The notes beneath the pieces are model-generated. The model ran no database searches. It was not told the DNA's origin and saw only the letters and a list, made by a program, of their open reading frames with translations. From Rhizophagus clarus (Eukaryota; Glomeromycota; Glomeromycetes; Glomerales; Glomeraceae): 64,000 bases of DNA. Position 1 is the stretch's first letter, and each line of letters begins with the position of its first letter. The stretch spans positions 248,001 through 312,000 of the forward strand of contig BLAL01000206.1 in assembly GCA_015698045.1 (NCBI GenBank), given 5' to 3'. Of the stretch, positions 48,911-59,754 are shown one piece after another. A program made the translations under genes and the position numbers.

Positions 48911-50879
48911 AAAGTTAATAATATTTTTTTTTTTTTTGAAGGCATTGATTAGCGTACAACTTTATTTAAAAAACTGCAAGGTGCTACGCACTCAGTACAA
49001 TGATTTGAAAGCATACTCACAACCTGAAGACCATTCCCACCAGACTGCCTCAAAATTAACATACAAATAAAAGAATAAAGGGGAAAAGGGTGTAAAAAAA
49101 TAAAAATTCTATCTCATCTAGGGAAGCAAGACAAAAATCCTACTAATTATTACTAAGTTTGGAACTGCTTCTGAATAAAATCCAACAAAACTGTTTTCAA
49201 TTCTACAATCTCAGCATGCAATTGTCGTTTTGACAGCTTCTTGGGGGAGAAGTACCTGTGCTCTTATCTTTCTTCTTCCGACTACTTTGTTTGTTCTTCT
49301 CTCCAGTCTTATTGCCAGACGAGGATTGAGATGAATCCTTCTGCGGACTCCTTATGGGGACGCGATTAGTTCCGGTGGCAGAAGAACCTGATTTGGAACC
49401 TGAGCTAAGTTTGGTATGTTTGGAAGGCGGGTCTTGGCTCAACTTGATGGGATTGTCTTGCCTATTGGAGCTAGACCGCTGACTATTCTTCCTTCGCGTA
49501 ATAAATGACAGAACGGTATGGCGATACCAACTAAGTTTTGTTCCATTCCAAAATGATTCCTTACTAATGATGTTTTGTAAGTCCTCCCAACTTTCGAAGT
49601 AGGCAATCATTTTGCACGATCCGTCTGGGTTCTTAACTTCCTTAAAAGCTTTAATATGTAAGGGATTGATAAAATTTGTTAGGTGTTCCTTAACTGCCAA
49701 AGCGTCTGCTATAAAAGAATCCGGAGGTCCTTGAATAACAGCCTGGAATCTTTCTCTTTCTTTACGTTCTTTTAGAGACCAGGACGCAGGAAACCATCAG
49801 ACCACCACAGGTCTAAGGGGAGCAATCCAAAGGCGATCTCGTTCCCAAGTGTCGAAAGCGTGCATAATCTCTAACTTACACCAAACCGTTTTATACTTCT
49901 TCTGTTTCTTAACGGTCACTGAGATTACGTTACTCCAAGCCTTAAGATAATCTAATATTGTAATGTTCTCCCACTTGGCAGGAACATCGTAAATGAGGAT
50001 ATCGCAAACATATTGACCTAAACTCGGGTTAAGGCGATAGCCTGTGATTATTTGAGTAGCATCATCACCTAGGTCATGAGATTTATCTTTACTCTTCTCG
50101 CCTTTTGTCCTAGATACGAAAGGCTTGGCCGTAGGTTTTAATGAGGAACTGGAAGCAAACTGGAGTACAACTTGTGGTTGAGGTATTACAACCAGTTCTG
50201 GTGCAGATGCGGGTATGTCAGGGATAACTTGTTCCACAACCTTAGCCTTTTGTTTATCTCGCTTCTGTGATGCTCCATCATCATTCTGATTGGTGCTTGT
50301 TGATGCAGTACTCAATTGTGATTGGTGTTCTTTATTTATAGATATTTCCATATCTATAAATTCATCTAATAGCCGGTGAGAATCATATGAGTCATCCAAT
50401 ATATCCTTGAGTAATCCAGTAATCCGCTATCCTTATACAACGCCGCAGCAGTCTTGAAGGCATCTTCGTGTACAAGAAAAGTGGCCCTGTAAAGAATATA
50501 GAGGAGGTTTTTACCATATTTCCGCTTGTCTGCTAACTTATTAAGTCGTCCTTTTATAGTGTCTGGAACGAAATGTCCTAGGTAGACTTGGTACTCCTCT
50601 TTGCTCGCGTCCTTAGCAAATAACGAAGAGTGTTGTAAAGCCCACCTAAAACTTTGGTCGTCCAGTACAGCGCAAAAAGTATCAAAAAAGTCTTCTATAA
50701 TTGTAGCTTGTTGGAACTGTTGATAGACGGCGTCATAATCTGTGCTTTCGTTGACTATAAGTTCTGAAGTCATATTCGGTCCACTATATACAGTTTTTGA
50801 AAAAATAAAAAAAAATTATTTTTTGTTGCGTTGTGAACTGCACGGAGTGGGAAAGAGTCAATCAAAGTTAATATTATTT
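48911..50879 (-). mobile_element. ORF1-only retroposon copy B (full length)
   Basis: The body is 48,927-50,863 (1,937 bp), flanked by a 16 bp target-site duplication with one mismatch, AAAGTTAATA(A/T)TATTT, at 48,911-48,926 and 50,864-50,879. On the minus strand it runs from a 5' leader through one ORF1-like gene and a ~200-base 3' untranslated region containing AATAAA to a poly(A) tail (T-run about 48,923-48,937). Base composition is markedly less AT-rich than its surroundings, which suggests a fairly recent insertion. No reverse transcriptase, endonuclease or RNase H is present. Long duplications plus poly(A) indicate LINE-type target-primed reverse transcription, so an enzyme must be supplied in trans. 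Confidence 0.85.
49153..50773 (-). pseudogene. Copy B ORF1-like gene (best-preserved member, three lesions)
   Basis: The start is ATG at 50,773. The N-terminal helical domain contains FRWALQHSSLFAKD and NKLADKRKYGKNLLYILYR. A Ser/Thr/Gln linker follows, then an RRM-like domain (ILIYDVPAKWENITILDYLK, then KQKKYKTVWCKLEI). A second related domain follows (FPASWSLKERKERERFQAVI, then HLTNFINPLHIKAFKEVKNP, then MIAYFESWEDLQNII). The tail is basic and Ser-rich, and a final helix ends AEIVELKTVLLDFIQKQF. Lesions: an 8 bp tandem duplication of AGTAATCC at 50,410-50,425, absent from copy A, shifts the frame. TGA at 49,797-49,799 sits where copy C has Arg (VRWF), so it is probably a CGA-to-TGA change. 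A shift at the C5 run near 49,243 alters the last ~30 residues. The role is inferred as RNA binding, like LINE ORF1 proteins. Confidence 0.75.
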
Positions 50880-51291
50880 AAAAAATACAAATTTCTTTAT
50901 AAATATTATATTTAATTTTAAAAAAATTGAGATTCAAATACATTTGATGATACTGCTAAATAACTTTACTTAAACATAAAAAAGTAATTTTATTCATCTA
51001 AAACTTATTTTATATATAAATAAAATTGACAAACAAAAAATAAAAATATGAGAATATTATAAAAATATGATTTTTTTATAAATATTTTTTTTTTTAATTC
51101 TTTTTAGAAAGAGTAAGTTTAATATAGTTTTTATTAAATACAGAAATAAAGTACATTATATTAAATATAAATCAAACCTACTAGTTATTAATATAATTCT
51201 CAACTATACTAAAAAAACTATACCAATTATCATCTAACCAAAAGATTCTATTTATAAACTACCTCTTATGCTATAAGCCTACATCAGGAAA
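50880..51291. other. AT-rich spacer between copy B and element E4
   Basis: No gene or named repeat is seen. Confidence 0.5.
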
Positions 51292-51299
51292 TTTTATAG

Positions 51300-51700
51300 T
51301 GCGAAAAATTGCGCAAGATTACGCATCATAATATTTCGTAAGTTTCCAGACCTGTCGCAAGTTTGCGGAAGAGTAATATTTCATAACTTTTTAAAATATT
51401 TTGAAATATTATGATATGCAAAGTTCCATAATTTTACGGTTCATAATATTCCGTAATTTTACGCATTTGCAATATTTCATAATTTTACATAATATTTCGT
51501 AAGTTTCTAGACCCGCCGCAAGTTTACGTAAGCATAATATTTTGTAACTTTTTAAAATATTTCAAAATATTACGATATGCGTAATTTTACGGTTCGTAAT
51601 ATTGTGTAATTTTATTGCGTAATATTTCGCAACTTTTTAAAATATTTTGACGATTCGTAATTTTACATAAATATTTTGTAATGTTTCAAAATTCATTTTT
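51300..51700. repeat. E4 left subterminal repeats
   Basis: Motifs such as AATATTTCGTAAGTTT, TTTTTAAAATATTTTGAAAT and ACGGTTCGTAATATT recur irregularly on both strands. They are mutually palindromic and resemble the right-end array, so the two ends could pair or bind the same protein. Confidence 0.55.
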
Positions 51701-51799
51701 GTACTATAAGTTTATATAATGTATATTTTATTAGATATAATATGAATTAAATTATAAAAAATTACAAGTATTTATTACTATATACAGAATATATAAAAG

Positions 51800-52580
51800 T
51801 AAAAAAAGAAAGAGTAACGATACAATTAGATGTAAAAAGAAGAGAAACAGCTATAGTAACATTGGTATTAGATATAAAGATAAAAGAAATATTGTTAGTA
51901 TTGTTAGTGTTGTTAATATTAGAGTAAAAAGAGTTAAAGAAACAGTAGAAACATGGATATTATCGTTAGTATTAAAGTATAAGTAAAAGAAAAAAAGGAA
52001 ACGTAGATAGTATTGTTAGTATTACGATATAAAGTAACAATTAGGGTAAAAAACGCGTTAGTATTAAAACAATTAGTATTAATAAACAAATATTTCTATA
52101 CCTGCAAAGAATAAACTAAAAATAAAAGAAAGAGGAAAAATAAACATGTTGTTGGTATTAAGTAAAAGGAGTAAAAAAACATAATTAGTATTGTTAGTAT
52201 CGTTAGTATTGAAGTAAAAGTAAAAAGAAATAAAGGAAATATGGATATTATTGTTAGTATTATGACACAAAGTAACAGAGGTAAAAAGAAAACGAAAATA
52301 ATTAGTATTAATAAACAAATATTTCTATACCTGCAAAGAATAAACTAAAAATAAAAGAAAGGGGAGACAAAATAAAAAATAAACATGTTGTTAGTATTAA
52401 GTAAAAGGAGTAAAAAAAACATAATTAGTATTATTAGTATCGATCGTTAGTATTAAAGTACAAGTAAAAAGAAATAAAGAAAACATGTATATTATTGTCA
52501 GTATTACGATACAAAGTAAAAAAGTAAAAAATAATGAAATAATTATTATTAATAAACAAATATTTCTATACCTGCAAAGC
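51800..52580 (-). repeat. ~240 bp tandem repeats inside E4
   Basis: A unit containing TTAATAAACAAATATTTCTA, then TACCTGCAAAG, begins at about 52,076, 52,306 and 52,548. Between them are GTTAGTATT-type short repeats (51,895-52,210). Read on the minus strand each unit has CTTTGCAG followed by GTATAGAAATATTTG, i.e. a splice-acceptor-like sequence at the same place. Open frames here are Asn/Thr/Phe repeat translation and are not called as genes. Confidence 0.55.
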
Positions 52581-53411
52581 AATAAATTATGAAATATATG
52601 TAAATATTCTGTATATAATTAAAAAATATTGAACAAAAGGATAAAGAAATAATAAAAAGAAGAAAAAAATATTGAACAAAAAAATAAAGAAATAAAAATA
52701 AATAGGACAAAAAACGCGTGCAGATTAAATCACATGCAAGGATCAGCCTAATTTTGATTGGCCAGAAAATACGATACTATATGCACAATCATATCATGCA
52801 GATTAATTATCAACAACGCGGGCGTGACATAAATAAATCGTGACTGAAACTTGTGTTCAATTTGTGTTCAATTTGTGTTGATAATTCTGGTAAAAAATTA
52901 TTAATTTTGGCCAAATTTCGTTAAATTTGTTAAATTTGTGTTGAATTTGTGTTGAATTTGTATTGCGTAATTTTTTATTTATCACAAGGGGATGATATTT
53001 AGTAATTGCATGTACGATGTACAAGATTTTTTTTATGATTTTTTTAAGAAATGTACACAAAATATTTAATCAGAATATAATTATTTTTAATTAAATTGAT
53101 TAAAAAAAATTAATTTTTTTAAGAAATATATGCGAAATATTTAAAATTCAATAGAATGTGCTAATAATAAATTGTTTTATTTTTAAATATGATATATTGA
53201 TATTTATATTTAAAACAATTAAACATGTACATGATTTAATTAATATGTTTAATGATGAAAAGTGTAATAAATTAAATTTTAATTGAAACGAGAAATAAAA
53301 TCAAACCAAAGAGGTATTGTTCAAATTTTATTTAAAGTGACATTTTACGACTTTCTTTCAAATTTTTACTCATTCCAAAATCAAATTATAAAAATCAAAT
53401 CTAAACTAATA

Positions 53412-54036
53412 ATGCCTCGCCACACACGTTCACGTCATTCCCACTATAACGTCCATTGGAACTGGGCTATGATGGATGAACTTATTGACATACGCCGAGA
53501 CAGAAACCGCGTCTACCACAATATTAATGGTAGAAGCCGCTATGATTTTTGGAACTCTGTTGCCAATAGGTTCATATGACTAATATCTATAATTTCTTTA
53601 AGAAAGAATTTAAATTCAAATTAACCAATCCATTTAATTGAATCAGAATAAATAGAATATTTCAGACGAGAGTTTCTGGGTAACAGTGCAGCCAAAAGTG
53701 GAGGAACCTCGTCAGGGATTACCATGTAAGTAAATAAATAAAATTACATTCATATAAATTAAATGTATTTATCGAATATTCAAACTGATTTTGATATTTA
53801 GAACTATGTCCTTTATCGTAATGGTAACCCTGGGCAGCGGCTGTGGACGCGTACTGGCCAAAGATATTATCGCGAATTTAGAACGAGATTTTGGGAGAGG
53901 CTGGGTAATTATACTATAATAAAATTTATAATTAATATTTACGTTCATGTTTTAAATTTGATAAATTTGATCAATTTTAGTCACACGTGATGATCGTAGG
54001 AGAAGGAGAAACTTACCTACATATCATAGAAGATAA
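53412..54036 (+). CDS. Small Myb/SANT-like DNA-binding protein gene in E4
   Basis: The likely start is MPRHTRSRHSHYNVHWNWAM at 53,412. It is followed by DELIDIRRDRNRVYHNINGR and SRYDFWNSVAN, a Trp-containing helical pattern like Myb/SANT-like (trihelix) domains. Probable exons are 53,412-53,569, 53,666-53,725, 53,802-53,904 and 53,981-54,036, with GT-AG borders; the second intron has a GTAAGT donor. The last two give RTGQRYYREFRTRFWERL and end RRRRRNLPTYHRR. Joining the exons as listed misses one base at the exon 2/3 junction, so either a splice site differs or the gene carries a frameshift. Such proteins occur as accessory, DNA-binding products of transposons in Glomeromycotina. It probably binds the E4 ends, but that is inference. 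Confidence 0.45.
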
Positions 54037-54389
54037 TTATTTTTATTTTTTTATTTATTAAGTGAGTAGCTAGGCCCAGTCCGTACCAAATATCGGCTGG
54101 AGACTCACATTTTTTTTGGGCTGTGACTGATACTGACATCCACACCGTACAGCCTAAGTACTATTTTATAAAATAGTAGCGAACAAATATCAAATGTGTA
54201 TTTTTTTATTAAGTTATAATAAAAATTAGAATTTACTTTAATTTTAACATAAAAATTGTAAATGATAAAAAATTCGTAAATAAAAATAAATTTGTTTTCC
54301 CAAACTTAAAAAAAAAGGTGTTTATATAAAAGAAAAGGTGTTTAGATTATTCAATAGTATCACATGCTCCTTGTATACGTTCTACTGCA

Positions 54390-54920
54390 TACGCAGCTTT
54401 AATGATCGAATAGTAATATTAAATTTTCGAAATATTTTAACTGTAATATTATGCAGGTTTACAGTCTCGTAAATTTTCGAAATATTTTAACCGTAATATT
54501 ACGCAGGTTTACAATCTCGTAAATTTTCAAAATATTTCAACCGTAATATTACGCAGGTTTACAGTTTCATAAATTTGCAGAATATTTTGACCGTAATATT
54601 ACGCAGGTTTACAGTTTCGTAAATTTTCGAAATATTTCAACCGTAATATTACGCAGGTTTACAGTCTCGTAAATTTTCAAAATATTTTGATCATAATATT
54701 GCGTAAATCTTACGATATTGAAAACTTGCGTAATATTTTGACTGTAATATTGCATAAATCTTACGATATTGAAAACTTGCATAATATTTTGACCGTAATA
54801 TCACATAAATCTTACGAAATTGTAAATTTATGTAATATTTCAAAATTTTTCGAAATATTATGCCATAAACTTTCGTAAACTTACAAAATCGTAAACTTAC
54901 GCAATTTTTCGCCCTATAAA
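54390..54920. repeat. E4 right-end 50 bp tandem array
   Basis: AGGTTTACAG recurs at 54,455, 54,505, 54,555, 54,605 and 54,655, an exact 50-base period (unit: AGGTTTACAG, then TCGTAAATTTTCGAAATA, then ACCGTAATATTACGC). Diverged ~57-base units (CTTACGATATTGAAAACTTG) follow to the right terminus. Confidence 0.75.
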
Positions 54921-54931
54921 ATTTTCTGATG

Positions 54932-55524
54932 TATACCTATATATCATTTAAACTAGAAGTTATTTAGCCTTTTTGTTTTGCAATTATGCATTTCATTTAA
55001 AGGTAATATTAGCTAAAAAATTTTTAAACTTTATTTTTACTATATTTTTTGATATACTAATTTCATTATAATTTTTAAAGTTTAATTTTATAAAATTAAA
55101 AAGGATTATAATAATGTGAGTTTAAAAAAAAACTTTTTTTTTATAAATATTAGATATAATGTTATATTTATAAAAATTAAAATATATAAAATAATAAAAA
55201 AGAAGTATCAGTTTAAAAAAAATTTATAACTTAAAAAAAAATTTTATATGATAAATAAATTTTAATAAGTATAAATAATTAATAAGTTGAATTTTAGCAA
55301 ATTAACATATAATTTGCTAATTTAATTAATTTTAAGAATAGCAAAATACTTATAATTTTATGCAAATCTTTTATAATCTTTATATTAGATATCTGGAATT
55401 CTTATAAATCTTAGAAAAAAATTTTCTATTAAATATTTTATATGAATCTTTTTTATATAAATTTTTACAATCTTTTAAAAAAAAAAAATTTTTTTATTAA
55501 AAATATTTTATATAAGAAAAATTG
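54932..55524. repeat. AT spacer ending in TATTTTATATAAAT minisatellite
   Basis: This is mostly A/T runs. From about 55,370 to 55,515 diverged repeats TATTTTATATxAATCTTTTT appear. The same repeat continues on the far side of E3 (57,330-57,535), so E3 has inserted into this array. Confidence 0.5.
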
Positions 55525-57322
55525 TTGGTATCACTCCAGGTGGTACATGATTTTTTGCCACCCCTATCACGTGATTCTAAATTAATTGTTTATTTTGTTT
55601 TTTTATATGCGATTTTTTTTAATTTTTTGCTGCTTTTTACTTTCGTTACTTTCAGTATATTTTATTTTTTTAAATCATTTTTTTTTTATTATAAATCAGC
55701 ATTAAATAACGTTCTTTTTTTTGTAAGTGCTTATTTTCTTGGCTTGGAAGCTTCTGGTAAGTTTCTTTTTCAGCATTGTCAATTTTTTTTTTGTTAATTA
55801 ACGTTAACACTTTCTTTTGCAGGTTAATCTTTTTGATAGTTAATAGCTTTAGACTTCGTTGTCAAGTTTCCAGTAAATGGTAAGTTCAAGACACTTTGAA
55901 TCTTTAGATTTGCCTTCTTTAACTAACCATCTTTTTTTATTTTATTTTTCGGCTGGACTTTTCTTTTTTTGCGATTTTATTTTCATTTTGTTTTGGGTAT
56001 TTTCATTTTTTATTTCGTTCTTTATCACACCTTTCATAATTCTTTTATCCTTCATTGTTTTTTTGTTCCCTCTCGTCCTTTATTATTTCTTTTTACTATT
56101 ACTTTCATCTTTTATTGTTTCTTTTGCTTCCACTTTTGTTTCTTTTGCTTTCCCTTTCATTCTTTATCGTTCCTTTTATTCCCTTTTCCTTCTTGATCAT
56201 TCCTTTTATTCTCTCTTTCATTTTTGATCATTCCTTTCATCCTTGATCGTTTCTTTTATTTCCTCTTTATCCTTGGTCTCTCCTTTTATTATTATTTCAT
56301 CATTAATCATTACTTTTGTTTCCCCCTCATCCTTGATCTCTTCTTTCATCATTATTTCATCCTTGATTGTTCCTTTCGTTCCTTCTTCATCATTAATCAC
56401 TAATTTCATCATTATTTTGTCCTTGATCGTTTCATTTGTTCCTTCTTCATCCTTGATCTCTCCTTTTATTATTATTTCATCCTTAAACGTTACTTTTGTT
56501 CCCCTTTATCCTTGATCTCTCCTTTCATTATTATTTTATCCTTTTATTTTCCTTTTATCCTTAATTACTCCTTTCATCATTATTTTATCCTTGATCATTT
56601 CTTTCGTTCCTTCTTTATCCTTGATCTCTCCTTTCATCATTATTTTCATTTCTTTCATTCCCTCTTCATTCTTGATCTCCCCTTTCATCATTATTTCGTC
56701 CTTGATTGTTATTTTGTGCCCCCTTCATCCTTAATCATTTCTCTTTTGTCATTATTTCATCCTTGATCTTTTTTTCGTTCTTTTTTTGTCTTTGATTGCT
56801 CCCTGCATCACTATCTTGTCCTTGATCATTTATTTCGTTCCTCTTTCATTCTTGATCACTCCTTTCATCATTATCTTCCTTAATTTCTCGTTTCATCATC
56901 CCTTCATCCTCGATTTCTCTTTTTGTTCCTTATTTTCTTTCTTATTTTACTTTATCCCTTTTACTTCTTTTCATTATACATCTTTTTCTTTACTATTGTA
57001 ATTTGTTATTAGATATCATTTGTATCATTTATTACTAGTACTGTAAACTAAATAAATAATTGTTTATCTATAGCATATATGATACAATACAAAATTACAA
57101 ATTTTAATAAAAAAGTTATTAAAGTTTATTAAGTTATTTCAGATGTTTTACTATTGTATTTATATTGTATTTTATCAAAATTTAATTCTTACGAAAATTT
57201 TTTTTATGAAAAAAAATTTTAAAGTTAAAAATTAACCGATTAAAAATTAGCAAATCAAATTATATTTTTAAGTCACGTGATAGGGGTGGCAGAAAAACTG
57301 ATACCACCTAGGGTGGCACCTA
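55525..57322 (+). mobile_element. Non-coding inverted-repeat element E3 (pyrimidine tandem repeats)
   Basis: The ~50 bp ends are inverted. Both ends share (C/T)AGGTGGTA, then a T-rich spacer, then GCCACCCCTATCACGTGA: left 55,525-55,574, right complement 57,272-57,322. The interior from 56,150 to 56,900 is a TCCTTGATC-TCTCCTTTCATCA-type tandem repeat, the strand complement of the E2 core. Upstream there are splice-like signals: GGCTTCTG before GTAAGTTTC at about 55,755, and CTTTTGCAG at about 55,822 followed by an exon-like piece ending at GTAAGTTC (about 55,880). The open frames at 55,877-57,001 are Phe/Ser/Ile repeat translation. E1, E2 and E3 share the TATCAYRTGA subterminal motif and the same architecture. 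Confidence 0.6.
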
Positions 57323-58369
57323 GATAACTTTTTTATATAAATCTTTCCTATATAAACTTTTAAAAAATTCAAAAAAAAATTTTTATCAGATATTTTATAT
57401 AAACTCTTTTTATATAAACTCTTAAAAATTTCTATTATAATATTTTATATAAATCTTAAAAAATTTTTTAAAAAATTTCTATTAGAATAAAAGTTTTATT
57501 TAAATATTTTATAAAAACTGTTATTTTAAATAAAAAAAAATATTAATATTTTATGACTATTTCTATTTGTACACTAGTGTATTTGTACACGGGTTATGTG
57601 ATTAGCATAAAATTTCCTTTTATGGAAATATTATTACACAAAATTCCAATTACGGTTATTTTGAAAAATAAGAAAATTTTTTTTTTGTGAAATGGGATAT
57701 CACCTAAAAAGGAAGGTCTATATCACACAATAACCAAATATAGTAATTTTTAAAATTCTGGCCAGAATTATAAAAAATTATGGATATGACATATAATATG
57801 TGACAAATAGGTTTTTTAACATAAAAAAAATTCGTTCCTGGAATACTTATAGAAAAATAAAAAAGAGAGAGTGTGACACTGGATGATAAATAATGGTCAC
57901 GTGACCCAAGTTTCGCACCATATCGGCAGATTTGTCCACTCATCCGAATATATTAAATTTTGTTATACAAAGTATATATTAGTTAAGGATGTGCAATATA
58001 ATGATCAAAAAAAAAATGTATACGATTTTTAAAAAATAAAAAAAAAAAGCAACTAGCACAATTTTAATTTTGGCCAGAATTAACATAATTTTGGCCAGAT
58101 TTATTATATCGTTAGATTTATTTAAATCATCATACAAATTTAAAGTTACTAAAAAACACTAATAGATTATTTGATAAATTAAAACTTCCTATAACATATT
58201 TTTGTATCTTTTTTTGTTTCAATAACATATTTTTGCTCTCCATTATTTCTATAATATATTTTCATTTTTCATCATTTCTTATAATATATTTTTGTTCATC
58301 ATTTTCCATATCATCTTTTGCACTTTCATAACTAACAATCCTATAATAGGTTAATTTCCTATCCTTTAA
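57323..58369. other. Gene-free stretch after E3
   Basis: The minisatellite continues to about 57,535. A CACGTG-centred palindrome GTCACGTGAC lies at 57,896-57,905. TTTGGCCAGA-type motifs recur at about 57,760, 58,070 and 58,092 (also at 52,760 in related form). The minus-strand open frame 57,704-57,943 has no family resemblance. Confidence 0.5.
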
Positions 58370-59150
58370 TTACTTTTCAAGTGTTGTTCTGAAATGTCCA
58401 AAAGCAACATTCCTTAAAAAAATCATGAAAAAACAGTTCTTTTTTACCTTGTAAATAGTAATTCAAAAGTCAACCTTATAAAAAAAGAAAAAAAAAACGT
58501 TAGCAATGTTTCTTATGAAAAATCTCTCATCCAGCCCTTACCTAAATTTCAAAATCTGGTTTGTATTTCGTAGTAATCACTCAGCAATCCTACAATAAAG
58601 AAGAAAAAGCAACATTATTAATGCTCTTACAACAAAAAAAACCTCATAAAATACATTCTATTTCGTGAATCCTAAATACAGAAGATATTCCTAAAGAAAA
58701 AAAAGAGAAAGGGAATGTTAATTACATTTCTGCAATAAAAAAAACATGACTCTTCATTCTGTAACCATTTTATCAATTTCAAGCAGAAGCCATTCCTAGA
58801 GAAAAAAAAAGAAAAAAAAAGAAACATTAGTTATATTTCTGCAATAAAAAAAAATACAATTACTCTTTTGTAACTTACATTTTGCTGAATTCCAAGCCAG
58901 GTGTTGCCTCTAAAAAAAAAAAAGAGAAAAGGAACGTTAATTACATTTCTGCAATAAAGAAAACACAATACTCCTTTATATCTTACCATTTCGCCAAATT
59001 TCAAGCCAAGAGCCTTTCCTAGAAAAAAAAAGAAAAGGAACATTAGTAACATTCTAAAAACAATACCTCTCTCAACTTACATTTCCAGTATTACAAAATT
59101 CAAGTCTGGAAGTTGTACTAATGCTATATCTAACAAAAAATAATAAAGTT
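58370..59150 (-). repeat. Tandem array of exon-like units, minus strand
   Basis: Read on the minus strand, units of about 100-120 bases each have a T-rich acceptor ending TAG or CAG, a 30-50 base exon-like piece and a GTAAG(T/A) donor. Examples are the piece beginning GAAAGGCTCTTGGCTTGAAA (near 59,018) before GTAAGATA, AGGCAACACCTGGCTTGGAA (near 58,912) before GTAAGTTAC, and a piece ending CAGATTTTGAAATTTAG (near 58,550) before GTAAGGGC. About seven units are present. The last resembles the exon pieces of the plus-strand array (CAGACTTTAGAATTTAG), so the two arrays are inverted relatives. The pieces do not keep one reading frame, so a spliced non-coding RNA is more likely than a protein. Confidence 0.6.
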
Positions 59151-59268
59151 TTAAAACCGGTTTAAAAAATAAAAAATAACAGTTCAAATAACTGGTTTTC
59201 TTTTTTTTTAAAAAAAATAAAACTTAACAGTTCAACAACCGTTTTAGTGAAAAAAAAATTCTTTTATA

Positions 59269-59301
<33 letters not shown>

Positions 59302-59754
59302 TAAAAAGAAAGAATAAAATTATAAAATAACGGTCTGTTACAGCAGTTTATTTTATTTTGTTTTTTTGTTTTTTTTTAAATAATCGAAAGAAATAAATAA
59401 AATAAAAATAAAAACGCTTAAAAAAAGCGTTTTTTTAATTAAATTTTTTTTTAAAAAAAATCCATTTATTGAACGCTGTCAAGAAAAAAATAAAAAAGGT
59501 CGTTAAAATTGTTTATAAACATAAAAGGTAATATCAAATAGTATGATTACCATTTATGATAGTCTTAATTTATGAGTTAACGTAAAAAAAGGAAGGAATG
59601 TATAATACGTATTTTATTTATTTATTTTATTATTTTATTAATGACCCAAATATTCGGATCAGTTTGGTATCGAATATCGATCATTTAACAGTTTTGACTC
59701 ATCGATAATCTTTTTTTATTTGAAAAAGAAAAAAAAATTATATTTTTTATTTCA
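59151..59754. other. Spacer between divergent exon arrays
   Basis: The stretch holds a (TTTA)n microsatellite at 59,275-59,300, an AAAACCGGTTTT-like palindrome at about 59,153, and one hairpin AACGCTTAAAAAAAGCGTT near 59,413 of the kind seen at the window end. If the flanking arrays are transcribed outward, their promoters would lie here. Confidence 0.45.

Larger units (their letters stand above)
51292..54931 (+). mobile_element. Inverted-repeat DNA element E4 carrying a Myb/SANT-like gene
   Basis: The ends are inverted: the left begins CATCAGGAAATTTTATAG, then TGCGAAAAATTGCG; the complement of the right begins CATCAGAAAATTTTATAG, then GGCGAAAAATTGCG. There are four mismatches in about 41 positions. 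The flanking 8 bp are TAAGCCTA (51,284-51,291) and TATACCTA (54,932-54,939), 6 of 8 identical, which may be an eroded target-site duplication. The total length is 3,640 bp. Both ends continue inward into arrays of AATATTTCGTAAG-type repeats. The interior holds a tandem-repeat tract (51,800-52,580) and one small gene (53,412-54,036). No transposase is recognisable, so the superfamily is undecided; PIF/Harbinger elements carry a Myb-like second gene but make 3 bp duplications. Confidence 0.6.

Noticed and set aside
54390..54920. CRISPR-like regular 50 bp periodicity
   Set aside because: Units are tandem without unique spacers, the genome is eukaryotic, and the array forms the end of an inverted-repeat element.
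55877..57001. Several plus-strand open frames of Phe/Ser/Ile repeats
   Set aside because: Simple translation of the TCCTTGATC-type tandem repeat of E3; no consistent frame.
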